From Propionibacteriaceae bacterium (GTDB taxonomy: Bacteria > Actinomycetota > Actinomycetes > Propionibacteriales > Propionibacteriaceae), in assembly GCA_021323255.1 (NCBI GenBank), contig JAJTCL010000251.1, positions 1-5,060 of the forward strand: a stretch of DNA of 5,060 nucleotides, written 5' to 3'. Made by a program: the position numbers and the translations under genes. Shown piece after piece: positions 1 to 5,060 of this stretch; the stretch's first letter is position 1, and each line of letters begins with the position of its first letter. Below the pieces are notes generated by a model. The model was not told the origin of the DNA and did not search any database. It saw nothing but the letters and a program-made list of their open reading frames with translations.

Positions 1-6
1 CTCGCT

Positions 7-104
7 GCGATGTTCGCTGGTTGCCGCCGTCTTCGTCGGATCTGGCGGAACGGAAAAGCGTTGTTCCGCCATCTCCTCCTGCAGATCGGCGGCGCGAACA
101 TCGC
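7..104. repeat. Long interrupted inverted repeat upstream of the operon
   Basis: Three nested pairs of complementary arms share one centre. The outer arm GCGATGTTCGC (7-17) is the exact reverse complement of 94-104. The middle arm GCCGCCG (23-29) pairs with 87-93, directly abutting the outer arm on the right and separated from it by five bases (TGGTT) on the left. The inner arm TGGCGGAAC (43-51) pairs exactly with 63-71 around an 11-nt loop. That gives 27 Watson-Crick pairs in about 98 nt. No T-run follows, so it does not look like a standard intrinsic terminator. It could be a structured RNA leader, a terminator for an upstream gene outside the window, a transcription-factor site or a small palindromic repeat element. 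The pairing is directly visible; the role is unknown. Confidence 0.75.
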
Positions 105-168
105 TTGTTTGTAGCGGCGCGATTCCCGACGCTCAGCCTGCATTCAGTACGCGTGAAACCTTAACGCT

Positions 169-172
169 GAGG
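169..172 (+). promoter_or_regulatory. Possible ribosome binding site for the ATP-grasp gene
   Basis: GAGG lies 10 nt before the GTG at 183. A competing signal, TAGG at 188-191, lies 9 nt before an in-frame ATG at 201. Either start is possible; they differ by six residues and neither changes the conserved part of the protein. I see no convincing -35/-10 pair between 105 and 182, so the operon promoter is not assigned. Confidence 0.4.
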
Positions 173-182
173 TAACGAGAGT

Positions 183-1820
183 GTGAGTAGGCTCCGCCTT
201 ATGGCGGACGTGCTTTCCAGCTACCGGACCGGTGACGCGTTCGACGAGATGATGGACCCTGAGGGCAGCGTCCGGCCCTCCTATCAGGCCGTCTATTCCG
301 CCCTCAGCCGATCGACCTCAGACGACCTGCGCATGATCGCGGAGTCCCTTGCCAACAACTACACCCAAGCCGGTGTGACCTTCGATGTCGGCGGCGTGGA
401 GCGCCCCTTCCCGCTCGACCTGGTGCCTCGAGTGATCGCGTCGCCGGAGTGGGAGATCATCGAGGCCGGTGTTGCGCAGCGGGTGAAAGCGCTCGAGGCG
501 TTCCTGGCCGACATCTACTCCGACGCTCGGGTGATCACCGACGGGGTCATTCCCAGCCAGCTGGTTACCTCCTCCACCCATTTCCATCGGGCGGTGTGGG
601 GCATCAAGCCCGTCAACGGGGTTCGCATCCACGTCGCTGGTGTGGACCTGATCCGCAATCCAGCCGGCGACGTACGCGTGCTCGAGGACAACGTCCGGGT
701 GCCGAGCGGCGTCTCCTACGTGATGACCAACCGCAACGCGATGATCACTGCGATGCCTGAGGCGTTCGCCAACCAACGGATCCGTCCGGTAGCCGGTTAT
801 CCGACGCGCCTGCTGACAGCATTGCGTAAGGCGGCCCCGCCGGGCGTTGACGAGCCGACCGTGGTGGTACTCACCCCCGGCGTGTACAACTCGGCTTACT
901 TCGAGCACACCCTGCTGGCGCGCACCATGGGCGTTGAACTGGTTGAGGGTCGTGATCTGGAGTGCCGCCGTGGCAAGGTCTTCATGCGCACCACCGCCGG
1001 ACTGCGGCGGGTGGACGTTATCTATCGCCGGATCGATGACGATTTTCTCGATCCGGTGCATTTCCGGAGCGACTCGATGCTCGGCGTGCCTGGCCTGATC
1101 AACGCGGTACGCACCGGCGGAGTAGCGCTGGCCAATGCGATCGGTAATGGTGTGGCAGACGACAAGTTGATCTATACCTACGTGCCGGACTTGATCAAGT
1201 ACTACCTGCGAGAAGATCCGATCATCGCTAACGTCGACACCTGGCGACTGGAGGAGGACGGAGCCCGCGAAGAGGTGCTGGACCGCCTCCAGGAGCTGGT
1301 CGTCAAGCCGGTTGACGGCTCCGGCGGCAAGGGCATCGTCATTGGGCCGCGTGCCACCAAGGCTGAGCTTGATGAGCTACGGCGTCAGGTGAGTGAGGAC
1401 CCGCGCGGCTGGATCGCGCAGCCGGTGGTCCAGCTTTCCACCGTGCCGACGCTGATCGAGGACTGCCTGCAGCCGCGCCATGTTGATCTTCGACCGTTTG
1501 CTGTCAACAATGGCGAGGACGTCTGGGTGCTCCCCGGCGGGCTGACCCGCGTCGCCTTGCCCGAGGGCGAGCTCGTCGTCAACAGCAGCCAGGGCGGCGG
1601 CAGCAAGGACACCTGGGTGCTCAGCCCACCCGCGCACCGCTCATCCGGGCGGGCTCCGACCGAGCCACCCGATCAAGCAGTTGATCATGGCCGATCGCAA
1701 CCGGAGGTGCCGCTAACGGTGGCAACGGTGCCGCTAGCTGTGATGCCGAAGCTGGCCGAGTCCCAGCGACAGCAGGAAGATCAGCAACAGCAGGGCAGTC
1801 AGCGGAGCTGGCTGTGCTGA
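183..1820 (+). CDS. Circularly permuted ATP-grasp family protein (DUF404/DUF407 type)
   Basis: This 545-residue cytoplasmic protein belongs to the circularly permuted ATP-grasp group (CP_ATPgrasp), predicted to form amide or peptide bonds using ATP. The substrate is not established. Visible conserved blocks in order: AFDEMMDPEGSVRPSY (19-34); LEDNVRVPSGVSYV (167-180); TPGVYNSAYFEH (231-242); EGRDL (255-259); VIYRRIDDDFLDP (279-291); NAIGNGVADDK (318-328); the glycine-rich nucleotide loop KPVDGSGGKG (375-384); DLRPFAV (435-441); and NSSQGGGSKDTWV (467-479). The catalytic core is intact and the length is normal for the family. After residue 480 the sequence becomes low-complexity and Pro/Gln-rich, with QRQQEDQQQQ (528-537), and ends in Cys545. 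A Gln-rich tail is, as I remember, common in actinobacterial members. The gene opens an operon and overlaps the alpha-E gene by 7 nt. GTG183 and ATG201 are both possible starts. Confidence 0.95.
   Translation: MSRLRLMADVLSSYRTGDAFDEMMDPEGSVRPSYQAVYSALSRSTSDDLRMIAESLANNYTQAGVTFDVGGVERPFPLDLVPRVIASPEWEIIEAGVAQRVKALEAFLADIYSDARVITDGVIPSQLVTSSTHFHRAVWGIKPVNGVRIHVAGVDLIRNPAGDVRVLEDNVRVPSGVSYVMTNRNAMITAMPEAFANQRIRPVAGYPTRLLTALRKAAPPGVDEPTVVVLTPGVYNSAYFEHTLLARTMGVELVEGRDLECRRGKVFMRTTAGLRRVDVIYRRIDDDFLDPVHFRSDSMLGVPGLINAVRTGGVALANAIGNGVADDKLIYTYVPDLIKYYLREDPIIANVDTWRLEEDGAREEVLDRLQELVVKPVDGSGGKGIVIGPRATKAELDELRRQVSEDPRGWIAQPVVQLSTVPTLIEDCLQPRHVDLRPFAVNNGEDVWVLPGGLTRVALPEGELVVNSSQGGGSKDTWVLSPPAHRSSGRAPTEPPDQAVDHGRSQPEVPLTVATVPLAVMPKLAESQRQQEDQQQQGSQRSWLC
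1804..1807 (+). promoter_or_regulatory. Ribosome binding site inside the upstream gene, for alpha-E
   Basis: GGAG sits 6 nt before the GTG at 1814, inside the last codons of the ATP-grasp gene. It supports this GTG as the true start even though it overlaps the upstream stop (1818-1820), and it suggests translational coupling between the two genes. Confidence 0.65.
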
Positions 1821-2743
1821 GCCGGATCGCCGAGTCGCTGTTCTGGATCGGCCGCTATGTGGAACGGGCCGAGGACACGGCGCGACTGCTGCAGACCCAC
1901 CTTCGGATGCTGATCGAAGACACCCAGGCCGCCGAGGTGGATGCTTGTCGCAACCTCTTGGCGCTGATGAGTGTTGATCATGTCGGAGAGCCGACGTTGA
2001 GCGACCTGCTGCGGGTGCTCGGCTATGACCCGTCCGAACCAACGTCGATCTACTTCTGCTGCGCCGCGGCGCGGGACAACGCGCGCCGGGCCCGGGAGGT
2101 GATCCCGCTCGACCTCTGGGAGTGTGTGAACACGACCTGGCATCAGCTTCCGACCACGCCGTTCGGGACCAGCGGCGCCCATGTTTTCCTGAACTGGGTG
2201 CGGGAGCGCAGCGCCATGTTCGCGGGCATCTCTCGCGGCATCATGGTCCGCGACGACGGCTGGGAGTTCATGTCGCTGGGCCGATCTTTGGAACAGGTTG
2301 ACATGACCTCGCGGCTGGTGGCATCGGCGTCGCTGACTCACGGCAGCAGCCAGTGGCCTGCAGTGCTGCGCGGCTGCGGCGGCCACGACGCCTTCTTGAG
2401 GACCTACCGCGGTCTCTATACCGACCGCGAGGCGGCCAAGTTCTTGATCGTGGACGCCAGGTTCCCGCGTTCGATCATGCACGGGTTGATCGCTGCCACC
2501 GACAGCTTGCAGAAAGTGGCCCAGAACAACGTGGCGACCGCCCAGCACGCTCAGACTACGGTTCGCTCGCTCGGCCAGCTCCGGGCTCGCTTGGAGTACG
2601 CCGATCTTGATGATCTCCTGGCCAACCTCAACCGTGAGATGTCAGCCGTGCAAGACGTCACGGCTCAGGTGACGATCACGGTCTCTACCAGCTACTTCGC
2701 CGCGGCGGACCCCACCGCCTGGAAAACGGAAGCGACGCGCTGA
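1814..2743 (+). CDS. Alpha-E domain protein (DUF403)
   Basis: This 309-residue protein is predicted to be all-helical and cytoplasmic. It belongs to the alpha-E family, the constant partner of circularly permuted ATP-grasp proteins. Its biochemical role is not known; it is usually proposed to assist or scaffold the ligase/peptidase pair. The family's N-terminal signature LSRIAESLFWIGRYVERAED (2-21) is present, as are FCCAAARDNARRAREVIP (81-98), the GWEFMSLGRSLEQVDMTSR stretch (149-167) and the C-terminal TVSTSYFA (289-296). Conserved Glu/Arg pairs in the first and third blocks are typical. The length is normal and there is no signal peptide or membrane segment. It starts with GTG, overlaps the ATP-grasp gene by 7 nt, and is followed after one base by the transglutaminase-like gene. 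Confidence 0.95.
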   Translation: MLSRIAESLFWIGRYVERAEDTARLLQTHLRMLIEDTQAAEVDACRNLLALMSVDHVGEPTLSDLLRVLGYDPSEPTSIYFCCAAARDNARRAREVIPLDLWECVNTTWHQLPTTPFGTSGAHVFLNWVRERSAMFAGISRGIMVRDDGWEFMSLGRSLEQVDMTSRLVASASLTHGSSQWPAVLRGCGGHDAFLRTYRGLYTDREAAKFLIVDARFPRSIMHGLIAATDSLQKVAQNNVATAQHAQTTVRSLGQLRARLEYADLDDLLANLNREMSAVQDVTAQVTITVSTSYFAAADPTAWKTEATR

Positions 2744-2744
2744 G

Positions 2745-3596
2745 ATGCGGCTAAGCATTGATCATCAGACCGGCTTCCGCTACGCGACCCGGGTCAAGTC
2801 CTCCTACAACGAAGCGCGGATGACGCCAGCGGAGACTGATCACCAGACGGTGTGGAGCAGCCGGGTCAACATCGAACCCGCTGCCTGGAGCTTCAACTAC
2901 ACCGACTATTGGGGCACCCTTGCAACGACCTTCGAGGTGCACGAGCGGCATGATCGGCTGACCGTGCACGCCCAAAGTGTTGTCGAGACCCATGGAGATG
3001 ATCTTGCCTGGGACATCGACCGGCGAGTTGCACCCAATGATCTCGGCTGGCCGGCATTGCGGGACCGTGCGGTGGTTGACAAGATGGCTGAGTTTCTCAC
3101 CGTCAACGAACGCACCCAGCCTCCCGAGGAACTGGCAGATCTGGCCGCGAGGACGACGACACAACCGCCGCGACTGGCGGCTCTGGAGGTGTGCGCCCTG
3201 ATTCATGATCGTTTGAGTTACGAGCGCGGCTCAACGACGGTGACGAGCACGGCCGGCGAGGTCTGGGGGCTACGTCGCGGTGTCTGCCAGGACTACAGTC
3301 ACCTGGCGCTAGGAGCCCTGCGCTCGATGGGTCTGCCGGCGCGGTACGTGTCGGGATATCTGCATCCGGGGAGCGGTGAACCGAACCAGATCGTGGAGGG
3401 TGAGAGCCACTCCTGGGTGGAGTGGTGGTGCGGCAGTTGGGTGTCGTACGACCCGACGTTGTGCCAGCGGCTGACCGACGGTTACGTCCGGGTTGGCCAC
3501 GGTCGCGACTATGGCGACGTCGCACCGCTGCGCGGCACCTACTCCGGCGGTCGTTCGGAGATGTTTGTGACCGTCGAGATGACCGAGCTGGGCTAG
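2745..3596 (+). CDS. Transglutaminase-like cysteine peptidase family protein
   Basis: This 283-residue protein has an N-terminal beta-rich bacterial transglutaminase N domain (about 1-80; opening RLSIDHQTGFRY) and a papain-fold transglutaminase core (about 140-240). The catalytic triad is visible: Cys181 in RRGVCQDYSHLALGALR, His222 in GESHSWVEWW, and Asp236 in SYDPT. The core motif RYVSGYL (200-206) is also typical. Family members in this operon context are predicted to hydrolyse or transfer amide bonds, possibly opposing or processing the ATP-grasp product; the actual substrate is unknown. There is no signal peptide, so it is probably cytoplasmic. The start ATG follows the alpha-E stop by one base. 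The best SD candidate, GGAAG (2728-2732), is 12 nt away, so translation probably depends on coupling. The length is normal and nothing is missing. Confidence 0.95.
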   Translation: MRLSIDHQTGFRYATRVKSSYNEARMTPAETDHQTVWSSRVNIEPAAWSFNYTDYWGTLATTFEVHERHDRLTVHAQSVVETHGDDLAWDIDRRVAPNDLGWPALRDRAVVDKMAEFLTVNERTQPPEELADLAARTTTQPPRLAALEVCALIHDRLSYERGSTTVTSTAGEVWGLRRGVCQDYSHLALGALRSMGLPARYVSGYLHPGSGEPNQIVEGESHSWVEWWCGSWVSYDPTLCQRLTDGYVRVGHGRDYGDVAPLRGTYSGGRSEMFVTVEMTELG

Positions 3597-3820
3597 TTTG
3601 GGGCTGGATCTGCCGTGACCGGCTTACTGACGTCGCACCGGGAAAGGAACGTGGCGGCGTACCTGATCGGGTTGCTGGTCTCTATCAGCCTCGCACTTGG
3701 TCGCTCTCGCCGTGTAGTCCGAACGGCTGCTGGACTGCGAAGGCCTCAGCTGGTCGCTCGCCGCGCTGTTCGGCCGAGCTTTGAACGATGCCATCGATGC
3801 GTAGATCAAGACGCGCTGCG

Positions 3821-3850
3821 GCCGGCCCAGCTCGCCGCCGAGCTGCCGGC
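3821..3850. repeat. Strong GC-rich hairpin in the intergenic region
   Basis: CAGCTCG (3828-3834) pairs perfectly with CGAGCTG (3839-3845) around a CCGC loop. The stem is extended by GCCGG (3821-3825) pairing with CCGGC (3846-3850), with a two-base CC bulge on the left. That gives 12 pairs. No T-tract follows, so a classical intrinsic terminator is not supported. It might end operon transcription in the T-tract-free manner proposed for some actinobacteria, or shape a 5' leader. It lies 225 nt after the transglutaminase-like stop. Confidence 0.55.
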
Positions 3851-3937
3851 TCGGTTACGTTCCGCTCGGTGAGTTGCGGCGCTACCACGGCGTCCGGTGA
3901 ACGCCGCGGCCGTCTGGGCCCAGATGTCCTAGGCCGA

Positions 3938-3943
3938 TATCTT
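3938..3943 (+). promoter_or_regulatory. Candidate -10 element of a leaderless transcript
   Basis: TATCTT matches the actinobacterial TANNNT -10 pattern and ends 6 nt before the ATG at 3950, so transcription would begin at or next to the start codon. No Shine-Dalgarno sequence is seen at a usable distance upstream of this ATG, which fits a leaderless mRNA. No clear -35 is visible. This is an inference from spacing. Confidence 0.4.
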
Positions 3944-3949
3944 GTCGGC

Positions 3950-4978
3950 ATGACCAATTACGGGCAGCAGCCGCCTTACGGGCAGAATCCGCCGAATCCG
4001 TACGGGCAGCAGCAGCCCGGGCCGTACGGTCAGCCGCCGCAGCAGTACGGGCAACCGTCAGCTGGCCGGCAGCCTCAGCCGTATCCTCCTCAGCAGGGGC
4101 CGTACGGTCAGCAACCGGGTCAGTACCCGCCGCAACAGCCCTATGGTCAGCCCGGCCAGGGGCCGTACGGGCAGCAGCCGACACAGTGGACTGCGCAACC
4201 GCCTGCCATGAAGCAGCCTGCTGTGGTCCAGCGTCCGCTGCCAGTGGTGACGATGGAGGCCGTTCCGGGTCGGGAGATCTCTTCCGTGGTTGGTGACGTG
4301 GTCGGAGTTGTGGCGCGTACCCGCGAACTGCGGCCGGATTTGCGTGGCGGCAACCCGCTGGACGGCTATGTGGTGATGCTGACTGACTCCCGTCAAGAGG
4401 CGGTCGCGCGGATGGTCGAGATGGCGGTGGCCGCCGGCGCGGACGCGGTCGTCGGGCTGAAGTTCGACTGCAGCGAGATCACCCAGTCGCTGAGCGAGGT
4501 GGCGGCGTACGGCACAGCGGTGAAGCTGGTGCCGGGAGAGGACGAGGCAGCCGAAACAGAAGGGGGCGGGCAGGCCAGCACGGCTAGCGAGTCTGGTGAT
4601 CAACTCGAGGGTGATGAGGACACCATTCGTAACTGGCCGCCGCCGAGCTCGTGGCCGGCAAACGAACCCGAGCAGCAATCCCCAACGCGCATGAAGTCGA
4701 TGAGCAAGGGGGACGACCCCCTTGAACCCCCGCGGGCGCGCACAAGAACACCGGAGAGCGCGCCCATGAAATCCAATCAAGATCAGGCACCTGAGGAAGA
4801 TCAGGCACCAGAGCAAGATCAGGCACCAGAGGACGAGACCAAGCGCAAATTCCGGGAGGCCCTGGCCGCCAAGCAGGGACGTCGTAAGGGCGAGGACCAT
4901 CTCGACAACCCTCAACAGCACGTGCACAACCAAGGCCCGGTTGAGACCAAGCGGACCTTTCGCCGTAAGACCGGCTAG
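3950..4978 (+). CDS. YbjQ-domain protein with YGQ-rich N-terminus fused to a DUF5302 domain
   Basis: This 342-residue predicted cytoplasmic protein has three parts. Residues 1-95 are disordered and rich in Gln, Pro, Tyr and Gly, with eight YGQ motifs. Residues about 99-194 form a YbjQ/UPF0145 domain (annotated 'heavy-metal-binding', oligomeric in known structures, function unclear), with ISSVVGDVVGVVARTREL (110-127), EAVARMVEMAVAAGADAVVG (150-169), FDCSEI (172-177) and VAAYGTAV (184-191). Residues 195-272 are an acidic then Pro/Arg-rich linker. Residues 273-342 match a complete DUF5302 small protein: an acidic DQAPE repeat, ETKRKFREALAAKQG (296-310) and the terminal GPVETKRTFRRKTG. The ATG at 3950 was chosen because homologous tails start with this Q/Y/P composition; the in-frame extension to 3788 is Arg-rich and unlikely. 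No stop separates YbjQ from DUF5302. This could be a real fusion, two products from one frame, or a lost stop codon or sequencing error. Confidence 0.85.
   Translation: MTNYGQQPPYGQNPPNPYGQQQPGPYGQPPQQYGQPSAGRQPQPYPPQQGPYGQQPGQYPPQQPYGQPGQGPYGQQPTQWTAQPPAMKQPAVVQRPLPVVTMEAVPGREISSVVGDVVGVVARTRELRPDLRGGNPLDGYVVMLTDSRQEAVARMVEMAVAAGADAVVGLKFDCSEITQSLSEVAAYGTAVKLVPGEDEAAETEGGGQASTASESGDQLEGDEDTIRNWPPPSSWPANEPEQQSPTRMKSMSKGDDPLEPPRARTRTPESAPMKSNQDQAPEEDQAPEQDQAPEDETKRKFREALAAKQGRRKGEDHLDNPQQHVHNQGPVETKRTFRRKTG
3959..4180 (+). repeat. Degenerate YGQ-coding repeats
   Basis: A short motif of the form CCGTACGGKCAG recurs with variation through the first 76 codons of the YbjQ gene, encoding PYGQ or QYGQ spaced by Pro/Gln stretches. 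Tyr residues 4, 10, 18, 26, 33, 52, 65 and 73 each sit in a YGQ triplet. Copies near 4021, 4099 and 4161 are nearly identical at DNA level (GGGCCGTACGG followed by K and CAGC), which suggests expansion by repeat slippage. Confidence 0.8.
4705..4724. repeat. Perfect 8-bp hairpin at the YbjQ/DUF5302 junction
   Basis: CAAGGGGG (4705-4712) and CCCCCTTG (4717-4724) are exact reverse complements around the loop ACGA. The structure lies within the open frame, in the linker, 41 nt before the internal DUF5302 ATG. A stem this tight is unusual inside coding sequence and resembles intergenic material. There is no T-run after it. It could slow ribosomes or partially terminate transcription. Confidence 0.7.
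4753..4756 (+). promoter_or_regulatory. Shine-Dalgarno-like site for an internal DUF5302 start
   Basis: GGAG (within GGAGAG, 4753-4758) ends 9 nt before the in-frame ATG at 4766; the full GGAGAG leaves a 7-nt spacer. This is an ordinary spacing for translation initiation and decides in favour of a possible separate DUF5302 product from codon 273 of the long frame. Confidence 0.5.
4766..4978 (+). CDS. DUF5302 family small protein (possible independent product)
   Basis: Read from the ATG at 4766, the frame gives a 70-residue protein, close to the length I recall for stand-alone DUF5302 proteins. It has an acidic N-terminal half with three DQAPE units, a charged helix ETKRKFREALAAKQG (24-38), a His/Gln-containing linker, and the typical end GPVETKRTFRRKTG. 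The function is unknown; the sequence looks mostly disordered, changing from acidic to basic. It shares the frame and stop of the longer YbjQ gene. In its favour as a separate gene are the well-placed GGAG, the hairpin upstream and the match to the family's usual start. Against it is the absence of any stop between the two domains. It may be made both ways. Confidence 0.5.
   Translation: MKSNQDQAPEEDQAPEQDQAPEDETKRKFREALAAKQGRRKGEDHLDNPQQHVHNQGPVETKRTFRRKTG
4781..4834 (+). repeat. Three tandem 18-bp repeats
   Basis: Three adjacent copies of GATCAGGCACCNGAGSAM begin at 4781, 4799 and 4817, differing only at a few positions. Each encodes DQAPE plus one Glu, Gln or Asp, giving the acidic N-terminus of the DUF5302 domain. 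Copy number is likely to vary between strains. Confidence 0.9.
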
Positions 4979-5000
4979 GTCCTCCAGCTGGCTCAGTGGC

Positions 5001-5060
5001 TCAGGCCGCGACCGCGCCTTTCCCGAGGCGGGTGAAGCCGGCGAAAGGCTCTTGGCTTGT
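5001..5060 (-). CDS. C-terminal end of a convergent gene (partial)
   Basis: The minus strand is open from the window edge to a TGA at 5003-5001 and encodes 19 residues ending EPFAGFTRLGKGAVAA. Nearly every codon ends in G or C, matching the bias of the established genes here, and the stop falls 22 bp from the end of the convergent YbjQ/DUF5302 gene. I do not recognise the protein. With only 19 residues the call rests on codon bias and layout alone. Confidence 0.4.
   Translation of the reverse strand, partial: TSQEPFAGFTRLGKGAVAA

Larger units (their letters stand above)
3597..3949. other. 353-bp intergenic region without a convincing gene
   Basis: No recognisable protein is encoded here. 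Open frames that cross it are short and Arg-rich, and they lack a good ribosome binding site. One stop-bounded stretch (3718-3804, plus strand) reads like protein, with fragments such as GLSWSLAALFGRALNDAIDA, but it has no usual start codon; it may be a decayed gene remnant or chance. The region contains a strong hairpin (3821-3850) and ends with a -10-like element next to the following gene. It probably holds the operon's 3' end and the promoter of the YbjQ gene. Confidence 0.6.

Noticed and set aside
105..182. A sigma-70 promoter for the operon (TTGTTT at 105, TTCAGT at 143, TAACGC at 162)
   Set aside because: No pair of these hexamers has a 16-19 bp spacing with a good -10 match, so I do not assign a promoter.
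1799..2548. Long minus-strand open frame opposite the alpha-E gene
   Set aside because: It mirrors a confidently identified gene and has the His/Arg/Pro-rich composition usual for antisense frames in high-GC DNA; the same applies to the minus-strand frames at 318-1061 and 4058-4933.
3615..3872. An 85-codon plus-strand frame after the transglutaminase-like gene
   Set aside because: It starts with GTG without a convincing ribosome binding site, is Arg-rich in the second half and has no recognisable domain. A short hydrophobic stretch (YLIGLLVSISLALG) is not enough to call a gene.
3788..3949. In-frame upstream extension of the YbjQ gene by 54 codons
   Set aside because: The extension is Arg-rich, lacks a ribosome binding site and does not resemble the family; the Q/Y/P tail starting at 3950 is the natural N-terminus and has a -10-like element next to it.
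4781..4834. CRISPR-like array from three 18-bp repeats
   Set aside because: The repeats are directly adjacent without spacers and encode a DQAPE peptide repeat in frame.
4766..4978. DUF5302 region as a Pup-like (prokaryotic ubiquitin-like) protein
   Set aside because: Size, disorder and acidity are reminiscent, but the end is RRKTG instead of Gly-Gly-Glu/Gln, the C-terminal half is basic, and no Pup ligase or proteasome gene is in the window.
5010..5040. Possible terminator-like inverted repeat (CGCCT...AGGCG)
   Set aside because: The stem is only five pairs and there is no T-run; it also falls inside the probable minus-strand coding end.

Overview
The window comes from a high-GC bacterium, almost certainly an actinobacterium. 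Evidence: strong G/C preference at codon third positions, GTG starts, tightly packed genes, and small-protein families (DUF5302, Q/P/Y-rich N-terminal tails) that I associate with Actinobacteria. I cannot name the genus.

Positions 1-182 are upstream non-coding sequence dominated by a long interrupted inverted repeat (7-104). Positions 183-3596 hold a compact three-gene plus-strand operon: a circularly permuted ATP-grasp protein (183-1820), an alpha-E (DUF403) protein (1814-2743, overlapping by 7 nt) and a transglutaminase-like cysteine peptidase family protein (2745-3596, one base after the previous stop). This is the well-known conserved trio (from memory, the same order as Rv2411c-Rv2410c-Rv2409c in M. 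tuberculosis). It is predicted to couple an ATP-dependent amide ligase with a papain-fold peptidase or amidase. Its substrate is, to my knowledge, not established.

Positions 3597-3949 are a 353-bp gap with a strong hairpin (3821-3850) and, just before the next gene, a -10-like hexamer spaced for a leaderless transcript. Positions 3950-4978 encode a single 342-residue frame with three parts: a YGQ/Q/P-rich disordered N-terminus, a YbjQ (UPF0145, 'heavy-metal-binding') domain and a complete DUF5302 domain. DUF5302 is normally a separate small protein. A perfect 8-bp hairpin, a Shine-Dalgarno-like GGAG and an ATG still lie at the junction, so this may be a recent gene fusion or a gene with an in-frame internal start. 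The last 60 bases probably hold the C-terminal end of a convergent minus-strand gene.

The most interesting items are the YbjQ-DUF5302 junction, the nested inverted repeat upstream of the operon, and the operon itself as a poorly understood amide-bond making and breaking system.
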